Below, one piece after another: positions 43,747-51,198 of a stretch of 52,431 nucleotides of DNA. The translations under genes were made by a program, and so were the position numbers. The stretch's first letter is position 1, and each line of letters opens with the position of its first letter. Location of the stretch: assembly GCA_002501065.1 (NCBI GenBank), contig DLRK01000066.1, positions 56,565-108,995 on the forward strand, read 5' to 3'. The notes beneath the pieces are model-generated. The model was not told the origin of the DNA and searched no databases. It saw only the letters and a list, made by a program, of their open reading frames with translations. The stretch is from Akkermansiaceae bacterium UBA7890. GTDB taxonomy: Bacteria; Verrucomicrobiota; Verrucomicrobiia; Verrucomicrobiales; Akkermansiaceae.

Positions 43747-43814
43747 GAATGAGTTGTCGCTTTGCGGTTATCAGTGGAGGTCTCCTGGTGCCTGGTAACT
43801 GAAGCCGGGATCGT

Positions 43815-44954
43815 TCACTTCGTCGCATCGATGAGGTCGGCGAACTCCTGGAAGAAGTAGGAGGCATCATGCGGGCCGGGAGCAGCCTCGGGGTGATACT
43901 GCACGGAGAAGACGGGATCGGCGGTCGAGCGAATGCCTTCCACGGTTTCATCGTTGAGATTGACATGAGTGATCTCCACGTGGGAGGGGAGGGATTCCCC
44001 ATCAGTAGCGAAGCCGTGGTTCTGCGAGGTGATGGAAACCCTCCCGCTGCGGAGATCCTTGACTGGCTGGTTTCCACCGCGATGCCCGAATTTCAGTTTG
44101 AAGGTCTTCCCGCCAAAGGCGTGGGTGAGGATCTGGTGGCCGAGACAGATGCCGAAGATCGGTTTTTTCCCAATGAGTTCCCTGATCTCGGCATGGATAT
44201 AGTCGAGTGCTTCCGGGTCACCGGGTCCGTTGGACAGGAAGATTCCATCAGGATCAAGCTTGAGGACCTCGCTGGCGGAGGTGCCAGCGCCCACCACCTG
44301 GACTTCAAAACCGTGCTGACGGAGTTGTCGCAGGATGTTGAACTTTACTCCGAAGTCATAAGCGACGATGCGGCGAAGCGGTGCCGGAAGTTGGTGGTAG
44401 TGGTCGTCCTGTCCATGGGAGGGGTTGGGGACAGTCCATCTGCGGGATTCGCCCTCCCAGGTGAAGGGCTTGGAGGTGGTGACTTCCTTGACAAAGTCTG
44501 ATCCTGTCATGGGAGGCGAGGCCTTGGCGGCTTCGATCGCTTCGTCCTCCTCCAGTTCGGTTGTGAGGCAGGCCCGCATCGCTCCGATAGAGCGCAGGTG
44601 TTTGGTGAGGGCACGGGTGTCTATTCCCTCGATGCCGATGATCTCATGCTCGCTCAGGTAATCCTGGAGCGTCTGCTGGGAGCGGAAGTTGGAGGGCGTG
44701 CGACAGAGTTCTCCCACCACGAAGCCTCTTACATGGGGTTGTCGCGATTCGGAGTCCTCCGGGTTGACGCCATAATTGCCGATGAGGGGATAAGTCATGG
44801 CCACGATCTGTCCCCGGTAGCTTGGATCGGTGAGGATCTCCTGATAGCCCGTCATGGAGGTGTTGAAGCAGGCCTCGCCCGTCGAAGTGCCGGAGTGCCC
44901 GAATCCCTCGCCGCGAAATACGCGTCCGTCTTCCAAAGCCAAAATCGCATCCAT
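43815..44954 (-). CDS. carA: carbamoyl-phosphate synthase small subunit
   Basis: A 379-residue glutaminase subunit that supplies ammonia for carbamoyl phosphate in pyrimidine and arginine synthesis. The N-terminal ALEDGRVFRGEGFG and FNTSMTGYQEILTDPSY are family signatures; the class I amidotransferase domain has the nucleophile Cys in GICLGHQ and the His/Glu pair in YHPEAAPGPHD. Start ATG 44954 is preferred because the family starts with this Leu-Glu-Asp-Gly segment; an upstream start at 44978 adds 8 residues. carB is not in the window. Confidence 0.96.
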   Translation of the reverse strand: MDAILALEDGRVFRGEGFGHSGTSTGEACFNTSMTGYQEILTDPSYRGQIVAMTYPLIGNYGVNPEDSESRQPHVRGFVVGELCRTPSNFRSQQTLQDYLSEHEIIGIEGIDTRALTKHLRSIGAMRACLTTELEEDEAIEAAKASPPMTGSDFVKEVTTSKPFTWEGESRRWTVPNPSHGQDDHYHQLPAPLRRIVAYDFGVKFNILRQLRQHGFEVQVVGAGTSASEVLKLDPDGIFLSNGPGDPEALDYIHAEIRELIGKKPIFGICLGHQILTHAFGGKTFKLKFGHRGGNQPVKDLRSGRVSITSQNHGFATDGESLPSHVEITHVNLNDETVEGIRSTADPVFSVQYHPEAAPGPHDASYFFQEFADLIDATK

Positions 44955-44996
44955 TCGGCGCTGCGGATGGTCGGGCAATGTCAGCTAATGGCAAGG

Positions 44997-45024
44997 ATTA
45001 TCTGGCTCAGTGAAGGAAGTTAAA
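44997..45024 (-). promoter_or_regulatory. possible promoter of carA
   Basis: On the minus strand TTTAAC is followed after 16 bp by GATAAT, with the ATG about 43 bp downstream. The -10 matches consensus at five of six positions. Confidence 0.35.
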
Positions 45025-45296
45025 TTCGCTTCCCCCATTGTGCTTTGGGCGTGGCAATGCCCATTAGGGAATGTGAATAAGAGGCTTGAGCGCCATGGGC
45101 GACACTCGTTGCCCTTAGACTGCAGGGGTGGGCTCTCTCCGGGGTCGGCCGGAGCGCTTCCTCAGCAACCGATTCTCTCCCCATGAGGCGCCAGGGATTG
45201 AGTGCTGCAACTGGCCAGAACGGGGAGGTTGTGTCCTGGCATGAAATGGTTGCTGGAGACCAGGGTTTCTTGCGGGAATTTTTGCCCCTTCCGGAC
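45025..45296. other. intergenic stretch without recognisable gene
   Basis: Together with the carA promoter region this makes a gap of about 340 bp between carA and the esterase gene. Neither strand has a convincing coding frame. I see no tRNA or known riboswitch; the plus-strand open frame here continues antisense into the esterase gene and is rejected. Confidence 0.4.
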
Positions 45297-46550
45297 TCAG
45301 GGATCCTTTGGCTTCAGATGGAAATCCGCGAATTCCAGGAAGCGCTCCCAATCGTATTTTTCGATGGAATGCCCGCCGTCCCGGAGGTGGTAACCGATCT
45401 GGCTTTCTATGAAGGCTTTGCCTACGGGCGGAGAACCTTCTTCCGTCAGGAGCGTTTTCTGGCCCAGGAGACGGTAGACTTCCCCTGCGTGGTAGGCGGA
45501 GAGGTATTCGCCCCGGGGGTCGGCCCAGGTGTCTTTCACGCTGCTGTGCACGTAGACGGGACGGGGCGCGATGCAGGCCAGGAGCATATGCTGGTCCACG
45601 GGAAGATCGTCTTCCTGTTCAACGAACTTCCCCGCGTTGCGGCAGAGCCAGTAGGGAAAGCGGGTGACCATCTTCTTGAGTGTTTCGCCAGACTTGCGGC
45701 GCCAGAGAGCCGCTCCCGCACAACCTGACTGGGCGGATATCGCCAGGGCGAAACGTTCATCCTGGGCCGCAGTCCAGAGAGCGGTCTTCCCCATCTTGGA
45801 GTGGCCCATCACCGCCACGCGGGTGTGGTCGATGTCCTGATCGGTTTCGAGGTAGTCCATTGCCCGCATGGCTCCCCATGCGCAGGTGGAAATGACACCC
45901 CATTCATGCGCCTTGGGGAAGCTCTGCCCCTCCGGGTAGAAGAGCTTGTGGATGCTGTGGAGAAACTCGACCTCGTTGTGGCGGATGAGGTCCTCATGGT
46001 AGACCGCACAAAAACCATAGCCGCGATCAAGGAATTCTCCCAGGGGCCAGCCGTTCTTCAGTTTGCCGGGGCGGAGAATCGCAGCGTCAAAATCATCTCC
46101 CCTCGTGTTGTGGAAGCTGTGTTTGAGGAAGCATGGAACAGGTCCGGTCGCCTTGTTCGGTATGAATACAAGGACATGCATCGACATGCGTCCGCTCTTG
46201 TTGCTGAGATGAATTTTGATGTCTTTCCGGGTGGCGCGTCCCTTCATGAAACCGGGGTCGGTTTCGGACACCTCGAATTCGACCTTCAGGGGGGTGGATG
46301 GCTGGGGAATGCTTCCATAGACCAGGTTGCTGAAGAGGGAGAGAATCTCGGGACGGCGAATGCTGTGCCACTCCTTGGCGGTGGTTATTTCCCGGCCCTG
46401 CGCAGTGACGAGAAGAGGAGGCAGATCGTAGTGCGGGGTTTTCCGGTCGTCGTAGTTGATGTCGTTGTCCAGTTCCTTGGCTTCGCGGGCGGACGCAGGG
46501 GTTGAACCGGCAAGAACGAGGACAGGCAGGACGATGAGAGCGAGCTTCAT
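45297..46550 (-). CDS. secreted CE15-like glucuronoyl esterase
   Basis: A 417-residue alpha/beta hydrolase with a signal peptide (MKLALIVLPVLVLAGSTPASA). The nucleophile motif is GHSKMGKTALWTAA, where CE15 enzymes have GCSRxGK or, in many bacteria, GHSRxGK. A catalytic His is in DGGHSIEKY, and the acid is probably a Glu or Asp in the preceding loop. CE15 enzymes cleave ester bonds between lignin and glucuronoxylan; environmental Verrucomicrobiota carry many. Distant acetyl-xylan esterases are the alternative. It is monocistronic here, with 226 bp before the next gene. Confidence 0.88.
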   Translation of the reverse strand: MKLALIVLPVLVLAGSTPASAREAKELDNDINYDDRKTPHYDLPPLLVTAQGREITTAKEWHSIRRPEILSLFSNLVYGSIPQPSTPLKVEFEVSETDPGFMKGRATRKDIKIHLSNKSGRMSMHVLVFIPNKATGPVPCFLKHSFHNTRGDDFDAAILRPGKLKNGWPLGEFLDRGYGFCAVYHEDLIRHNEVEFLHSIHKLFYPEGQSFPKAHEWGVISTCAWGAMRAMDYLETDQDIDHTRVAVMGHSKMGKTALWTAAQDERFALAISAQSGCAGAALWRRKSGETLKKMVTRFPYWLCRNAGKFVEQEDDLPVDQHMLLACIAPRPVYVHSSVKDTWADPRGEYLSAYHAGEVYRLLGQKTLLTEEGSPPVGKAFIESQIGYHLRDGGHSIEKYDWERFLEFADFHLKPKDP

Positions 46551-46719
46551 TGTTCGAGAGGATGATGAGCGGGACGGGAGTGCAATGACGCTACGCGATA
46601 GCTCGTTCGATCAATAGTGATTTCTCGGTGGGGACCGGGGTGGAGTTTCCTGAAGGAGGGAGAGGGTTCCTGTCATTTTTCAGGAGTCGCAGCCGGGGTA
46701 GCAGGATCGGTGGTTTCCT

Positions 46720-46749
46720 CGCCAGAATGCCCGCTTTTGCGTTCTGGCG
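46720..46749. terminator. hairpin after the UnbV-type gene
   Basis: CGCCAGAA and TTCTGGCG form a perfect 8-bp stem, with an inner CGC-TTTT-GCG. It lies 28 bp after the end of the gene at 46777 on the minus strand. No T tract on that strand. Confidence 0.5.
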
Positions 46750-46776
46750 GGTGTCCATCACAAGAGCCTGACGGTC

Positions 46777-48396
46777 TCATTTTTCATCCGCTTGTTTCAG
46801 CAGTCCTTCCACCTTGGTCAGGTTCTCTCTGGCGAGGGGGAAGTCGGGTTTCAGGCGGAGTGCTTCCCGGAAGTGCTGCGCGCCTTCCTGTAGTTTTCCC
46901 CTTCGTGCCAGGGACGCGCCGAAGTCGTTGTGCACGGATGAGTTGTGGGGAACGGCGGTCAGGGATTTCTGATAGTGGTGGTCCGATTTCTCAAAAAGTT
47001 GACTGGTTGCGAATTTGTCGGCCAGGAGGTAGTGCCGACGTCCCAGCTCGGTCATGAGATCGGTTCTCTCGTTCCCGACGGAATCTTCCGCTGCCTGCTG
47101 GAGATAGCGGAGGGCTTCTTCCGGATAGCGGGCCAGGTTGCGCCGGGCCACGAGAAGGGGAAGGAAGGCAGGGCCGGCGGGGGTGGTGAACCAGCGACCG
47201 GGGAAGGGCGGGGCGAGATTCCGCAGTTGCAGGTCCGGCGCGGGGACCACATGCCGGACGTCGTGGGCGAGAACCGGGAGCGAAAGGGCGCCCCGGTAGA
47301 TGGCCACGATCTCGTTGTCCGGTCGGACCAGAAGAGAGAAGGGAACAGCAAAAGGGGGCGTGGAATCGAAGAGGGACTCCTGGAGAAGGTGCAGGCGTTC
47401 GAGGTCGGCGGCTCCCACCATTCCCCAGGCAGCGGTGTACCCGATCCCGGAAAGAGTCGACCGGGCGACCTCGCGCGCTGGCTTCGTTCTGCCGTCGACA
47501 CAGAGGGCCAGGACGTTCACCCCGGGCGGATTCGTGGCCAGTCGTTGGAGTTCCTCCCGGCAGTGGGGACAGTGGGCTGACCAGAAGAGGATAAGGCGGG
47601 CGGCTTCCACGAGAGGGAGGGCAACTTCGGAGCCACCGGGGTGGTGATAGGAAGAGAGGGGCAACCGGATGGGGGCGGGCAGGACCAGTGAGCCCTGTCC
47701 GGGGGAAGTGGTTACGGTGGCCAGCGGGGTGGGGGCCAGGTTCACCCGGCGTGGATGATCGCCGGATTCCGGTTGTGCGGAAGGTTCACCCTGACGAAGG
47801 AGATATCGCTGACCGACTGTGATCCCGGAACAGCTGCTGCGCGCCCCACCCGGCCAGAGGACCGAAACGGACGTCACGGTGGCGTTCTCGGGCACTCCGA
47901 AATGAATCCACTTGCTCGACTGCGAGAGGAAGAGGTTTCCCGCACGGACGGAACGCACCAGACGCGGGACCGGTTCCCCGGAGTGCTTCAGGTGAAGTTC
48001 GACCACCGCTCCAATCGCATCGCGGTTGCACTCGCTTCCCACGAGCCGGAAGGCGACATGCCGTGCGGGGCGGTGCCGGGAGGATTGATTGAGCATGAGG
48101 CGCAGGCGCGGGGCGGTGCGATTGCTGAACCAGAGATCGAGGTCGCCGTCCTGGTCCCAGTCCGTGACGGCCAGTCCGCGTCCATCGTCCGGGAAATCGA
48201 GGCCGCTCACGTGCGAGGCACCCACAAACCTGCCGCCGGTGTTGAGGAAGGAGCAGTTGCGCTCGTATCCGCTCCAGGAGGCTCCCCTGCGGACCTGTTG
48301 CATGAGGGCGGCCCAGGAGGCGGTGTAGCGGTCAACACCCTTCTGATCCTGTGCGTTGACCGGGGAGGGCGACACGACCTGCCGCCAGAAGAAACT
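46777..48396 (-). CDS. 3' part of FG-GAP lipoprotein after an in-frame UGA: UnbV, thioredoxin-like and TPR domains
   Basis: This frame continues the next-listed gene in the same phase after a single UGA (48399-48397). It begins SFFWRQVVSPSP. Counting from the ATG at 50280, a last FG-GAP-like repeat (DWDQDGDLDLWFSN) is followed by an ASPIC/UnbV domain (about 758-815), a thioredoxin-like domain with CPHC at 904-907 (LILFWSAHCPHCREEL), and TPRs (about 1050-1160). Taken alone it would start at GTG 48375, which has no ribosome binding site, lies inside a hairpin and lacks a signal peptide although its domains are of secreted type. This argues that it is translated by readthrough of the UGA. Readthrough as selenocysteine is proposed; a recent nonsense mutation is the main alternative. 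Confidence 0.82.
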   Translation of the reverse strand, partial: SFFWRQVVSPSPVNAQDQKGVDRYTASWAALMQQVRRGASWSGYERNCSFLNTGGRFVGASHVSGLDFPDDGRGLAVTDWDQDGDLDLWFSNRTAPRLRLMLNQSSRHRPARHVAFRLVGSECNRDAIGAVVELHLKHSGEPVPRLVRSVRAGNLFLSQSSKWIHFGVPENATVTSVSVLWPGGARSSCSGITVGQRYLLRQGEPSAQPESGDHPRRVNLAPTPLATVTTSPGQGSLVLPAPIRLPLSSYHHPGGSEVALPLVEAARLILFWSAHCPHCREELQRLATNPPGVNVLALCVDGRTKPAREVARSTLSGIGYTAAWGMVGAADLERLHLLQESLFDSTPPFAVPFSLLVRPDNEIVAIYRGALSLPVLAHDVRHVVPAPDLQLRNLAPPFPGRWFTTPAGPAFLPLLVARRNLARYPEEALRYLQQAAEDSVGNERTDLMTELGRRHYLLADKFATSQLFEKSDHHYQKSLTAVPHNSSVHNDFGASLARRGKLQEGAQHFREALRLKPDFPLARENLTKVEGLLKQADEK

Positions 48397-48399
48397 TCA
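48368..48399 (-). other. candidate selenocysteine UGA codon with bSECIS-like hairpin
   Basis: The UGA (48399-48397) is followed after 10 nt by the hairpin GGCGGCA-GGUCG-UGUCGCC (48386-48368): seven base pairs, one of them G-U, and a 5-nt loop beginning with G. The loop starts 18 nt after the UGA. Bacterial SECIS elements are hairpins just downstream of UGA with a G at the start of a short apical loop at about this distance; in E. coli fdhF the corresponding GGU of the loop begins 19 nt after UGA. Frame, hairpin and the conserved-looking EDL-UGA-SFFWRQV context fit together. No selA, selB, selC or selD is in the window. Confidence 0.6.
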
Positions 48400-50280
48400 C
48401 AGATCTTCGGTGCGAGGGCTGGAAAGGTAGCCGTTGCTGACCACCAGATCCTGCCAGCCATCATTGTTCAGATCGACGAATCCGGAACTCCAGGCCCAGC
48501 GCCCCATGGTGACCCCGGAGTCCTCGCTGACGTCCCGGAACGTCCCGTCCGCTTTCTGATGGAAGAGACTGTTTCCCCGGGCCATGCGTTGGAGGGCGGC
48601 ACTGTCTCCGGCGCTACGAGCGTCCTGGAATCGACGCTGGTAGGTGACGCGGTTGCCGGCCGCCGAGAACATGTTGCCGACGTAGAGATCCGGTTTGCCA
48701 TCTCCGTTGGCGTCACCCCAGGCCGCCGACATTCCTCCCGCCATGTCTTCCACCCCTGCCTCCGCTGCGATGTCGCGGAAGGTGCCACCCTCGTTGCGGT
48801 AAAGGTTGTTTCTTCCGAAGTCATTGACCACGTAGAGATCACTGTCCCCATCGTGATCGTAGTCCTCCCAGGCTGCGGCGAAAGACCAACGGGTGTTGTT
48901 TTGATCAAGTCCGGTCCGGGCGGTCACGTCGGAGAAACGAAATTGTCCATGATTGGCGAGGAGGAGATTGCGCCCGCCGTTGTTGGCGTCGTGGTAGGGG
49001 ATGGGAGCGGTGGCCTCGAAGCCCCGGGCCCCTGCTCCGTCACGGTGCTGGCCATAACCGGTCACGTAGATGTCGAGGTCACCGTCATTATCGTAGTCGG
49101 CGGCCGCCATGGAGTAGGGACCGGGCGATCCCGGGTGGCCTCCGCGCAGGGTGAACACTCCCGCGCCATCATTTTCCAGGAAGAGGACGAGGGCAACGGT
49201 GCCCACTACGAGGTCCTGGTCACCATCGTTGTCCAGATCAATGATCAGTGCACTGCGGGAGTCTTCCAGGAAGTCGACCTGCGCCTCTGCGGAGTGGTCG
49301 CGGACGGTGCCGTCGGCCTGCTGAAGATAGAGGCGGTTGGGCAGGCCGCCGCCGTCGCAGGCATAGAGGTCGTCGCGGCCATCTCCGTTGATGTCGCCCA
49401 CCGCCACTCCGTGGTGGCCCGTGAGCGCCATGTCATCAACCCTCGTCAGGCGTTGGGACCAGGACCCGATCCCGGACATCATCTGTTGCGCGAAGGAGGG
49501 AGTCTGGCGGAAGGCGCTCCGGGTGGCATCCGCGAAAAGAGGATCCGGCGCGTGGAGCTCGCGGAACCTGGTCACGGTGAGACTGGTCAGCCTTGGCTCT
49601 TCCTCCCCAGTCCAGGAACAACGCCAGGTGGCGTCGATCTGGGACGCCCTCTTCAGGGCCGCCACCTCGACCAGGACTTCGGTGGTGAAGTTCTCTCCGG
49701 TGGCACCGGTTTCAATCCCCACCGGTTTGAAGCTGAGAGCGGATTGCTCTTGGCTGCCGACGCGTTTACGCAGTCCGGAGAGTTCGGTGAAGAGACCTTC
49801 TGCCGTTGATTGGAAGTTGGAGCCCCTGATGATGCGGATGCCACCGGGCAGGGTGATCTCTTGAAGATCGACGGGGATCAGGGAAGAGCACGAGAAGTCA
49901 TCCGCAAGCAGGGGCGCGAGGGCGCCTTCGGTCATGCGATCGGCCAGTTTTACCAGTTGTCGCATTGCAAGGCTGGCGCGGGTCTCGGAATCCCATCCGG
50001 CTGCCTGAGCACTCAAATTGGCCGCTTCCCGGTCGGCGGCGGTGTGACGGGCGGTTGTCCTGATCGGCAGTTCCGACGTGTTTTTTATCAGGAACGACGA
50101 AGTTTCCATGGATGCCGGTCGCTCGGTTCGGATGGTCGGATGGGCAGTGACCCGAAGCAATTCGTCTGGTGTGTCGCTTTTCCCGGGGGAGGCCCCGGGG
50201 GAGGCCGTATTTTGCCCTGAATCCCGGCATGCGGGCAGGAGGAAGGGCAGGGCGAGGGCAGTGGCGGCAAATCGGTTCAT
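48397..50280 (-). CDS. 5' part of FG-GAP/VCBS lipoprotein, ends at in-frame UGA
   Basis: A 627-residue frame with a lipoprotein signal (MNRFAATALALPFLLPAC, Cys18). Residues to about 290 are a domain I do not recognise; from about 295 to 620 run FG-GAP/VCBS calcium-binding repeats, for example GDINGDGRDDLYACD, DYDNDGDLDIYVTG and DLNNDGWQDLVVSNG, which build a beta-propeller as in CRTAC1-like proteins. The frame ends SSPRTEDL and UGA, but goes on in phase for 540 codons with the UnbV domain that usually completes this family. The full product would have 1167 residues. ATG 50280 is preferred over 50316 for the signal peptide. It would be anchored in a membrane and act outside the cytoplasm. Confidence 0.88.
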   Translation of the reverse strand: MNRFAATALALPFLLPACRDSGQNTASPGASPGKSDTPDELLRVTAHPTIRTERPASMETSSFLIKNTSELPIRTTARHTAADREAANLSAQAAGWDSETRASLAMRQLVKLADRMTEGALAPLLADDFSCSSLIPVDLQEITLPGGIRIIRGSNFQSTAEGLFTELSGLRKRVGSQEQSALSFKPVGIETGATGENFTTEVLVEVAALKRASQIDATWRCSWTGEEEPRLTSLTVTRFRELHAPDPLFADATRSAFRQTPSFAQQMMSGIGSWSQRLTRVDDMALTGHHGVAVGDINGDGRDDLYACDGGGLPNRLYLQQADGTVRDHSAEAQVDFLEDSRSALIIDLDNDGDQDLVVGTVALVLFLENDGAGVFTLRGGHPGSPGPYSMAAADYDNDGDLDIYVTGYGQHRDGAGARGFEATAPIPYHDANNGGRNLLLANHGQFRFSDVTARTGLDQNNTRWSFAAAWEDYDHDGDSDLYVVNDFGRNNLYRNEGGTFRDIAAEAGVEDMAGGMSAAWGDANGDGKPDLYVGNMFSAAGNRVTYQRRFQDARSAGDSAALQRMARGNSLFHQKADGTFRDVSEDSGVTMGRWAWSSGFVDLNNDGWQDLVVSNGYLSSPRTEDL

Positions 50281-50412
50281 CGCCTGATGGGGGCGGAAAT
50301 CGGACCGCGGAGGCACTTATGGCGGGATGCAGGGACCTTGCACGGAAATAAATCCTTTTCATCGGGTCCCAAAATCGCTTTTCTCATGACGCTAAAGCAC
50401 CTGTTGCCTATT

Positions 50413-51069
50413 ATGACACATAAGACCCTGCTCACTACTTGTTTTGCCATGGCTCTCGCTGGGAGCGCTGGTGCCGTTACGGTTGGTTTCGGAACCGGAT
50501 TGACCGGTGTCCAGGATACCCAGTCCAACGGGGGCAACAACCAGATGCGTCAGAACATCAACATTACCAACACGGTAGTGCTTCAGCCTGGAACCTATCA
50601 GGCTACCTCATGGGATTACCTTGCCGGGGCAGACTCCGGGAATGGTAGCGTCACGCAACCGGTCTTCCCCTTCCTTACCGCCGTGAACGGTCCTGCTAAT
50701 CACACGGTGCTTGCATACGGGTCGACGATCGATACCGAGCCGGGCGTCCAGAGTGGGGTGGCCTTTGGTGGGGCGAACAATGTCTTCACCCTTACCCAGG
50801 CAACAACGATTGCGGCAGGAGTCCAGAACACCAATGCGACTGGGGTCCAGAACAGCATCCTGACCGATACGAGCTTCGGTCGAACCGATCACGCCAACAG
50901 CGGCAATTTTGACGAGGCGGGCGGAGTCGGAAACACTCTCGATAGCTTCGGGCACGCCAACCTTCCCCGCACCTATGCCTTTTCGGTCGAGGTTGAGTTG
51001 ATCCCCGAGCCTTCCAGCCTTGCGCTCCTCGGTTTCAGTGGATTCTTCCTGCTTCGCCGCCGCCGGTAA
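50413..51069 (+). CDS. PEP-CTERM secreted protein, paralog 1
   Basis: A 218-residue secreted protein. Signal peptide 1-21 (HKTLLTTCFAMALAGSAGA), then a domain of about 175 residues that I do not recognise, rich in Asn, Thr and Gly, with VQDTQSNGGNNQMRQNI near the start and ANSGNFDEAGGVGNTLDSFG near the end. The C-terminus is a PEP-CTERM sorting signal: PEPSS, a hydrophobic stretch, then RRRR. Exosortase would cleave it; none is in the window. ATG 50413 was chosen by alignment with the paralog 130 bp downstream; in-frame ATGs at 50386 and earlier exist. Probably surface or matrix protein. Confidence 0.9.
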   Translation: MTHKTLLTTCFAMALAGSAGAVTVGFGTGLTGVQDTQSNGGNNQMRQNINITNTVVLQPGTYQATSWDYLAGADSGNGSVTQPVFPFLTAVNGPANHTVLAYGSTIDTEPGVQSGVAFGGANNVFTLTQATTIAAGVQNTNATGVQNSILTDTSFGRTDHANSGNFDEAGGVGNTLDSFGHANLPRTYAFSVEVELIPEPSSLALLGFSGFFLLRRRR

Positions 51070-51109
51070 GTCGGTGGCCGCGCGGGAAACAAACATCGAT
51101 TTCATTCCA

Positions 51110-51140
51110 GGGGTGGCCAGATCAATGGTCGCCCCTTTTG
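51110..51140 (+). terminator. intrinsic terminator between the two paralogs
   Basis: GGGGTGGCCA and TGGTCGCCCC pair over 10 positions with two G-U pairs around GATCAA, and TTTTG follows directly. It ends transcripts of the first paralog, so the second gene probably has its own promoter. Confidence 0.82.
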
Positions 51141-51198
51141 TATTTAACCTGTCAGTAACCCGGTTTTGCCAGTGGTTTCTGTAATGATCTTATTCTCC

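Noticed and set aside
44955..45296. tRNA or riboswitch upstream of carA
   Set aside because: No cloverleaf or known aptamer pattern could be drawn on either strand.
45183..45728. Plus-strand frame upstream of the esterase end
   Set aside because: Mostly antisense to the esterase gene and without start signals.
46777..48375. Independent gene starting at GTG 48375
   Set aside because: No ribosome binding site, the GTG lies in the hairpin, and coding sequence continues upstream to the UGA in the same frame; treated as the 3' part of one gene.
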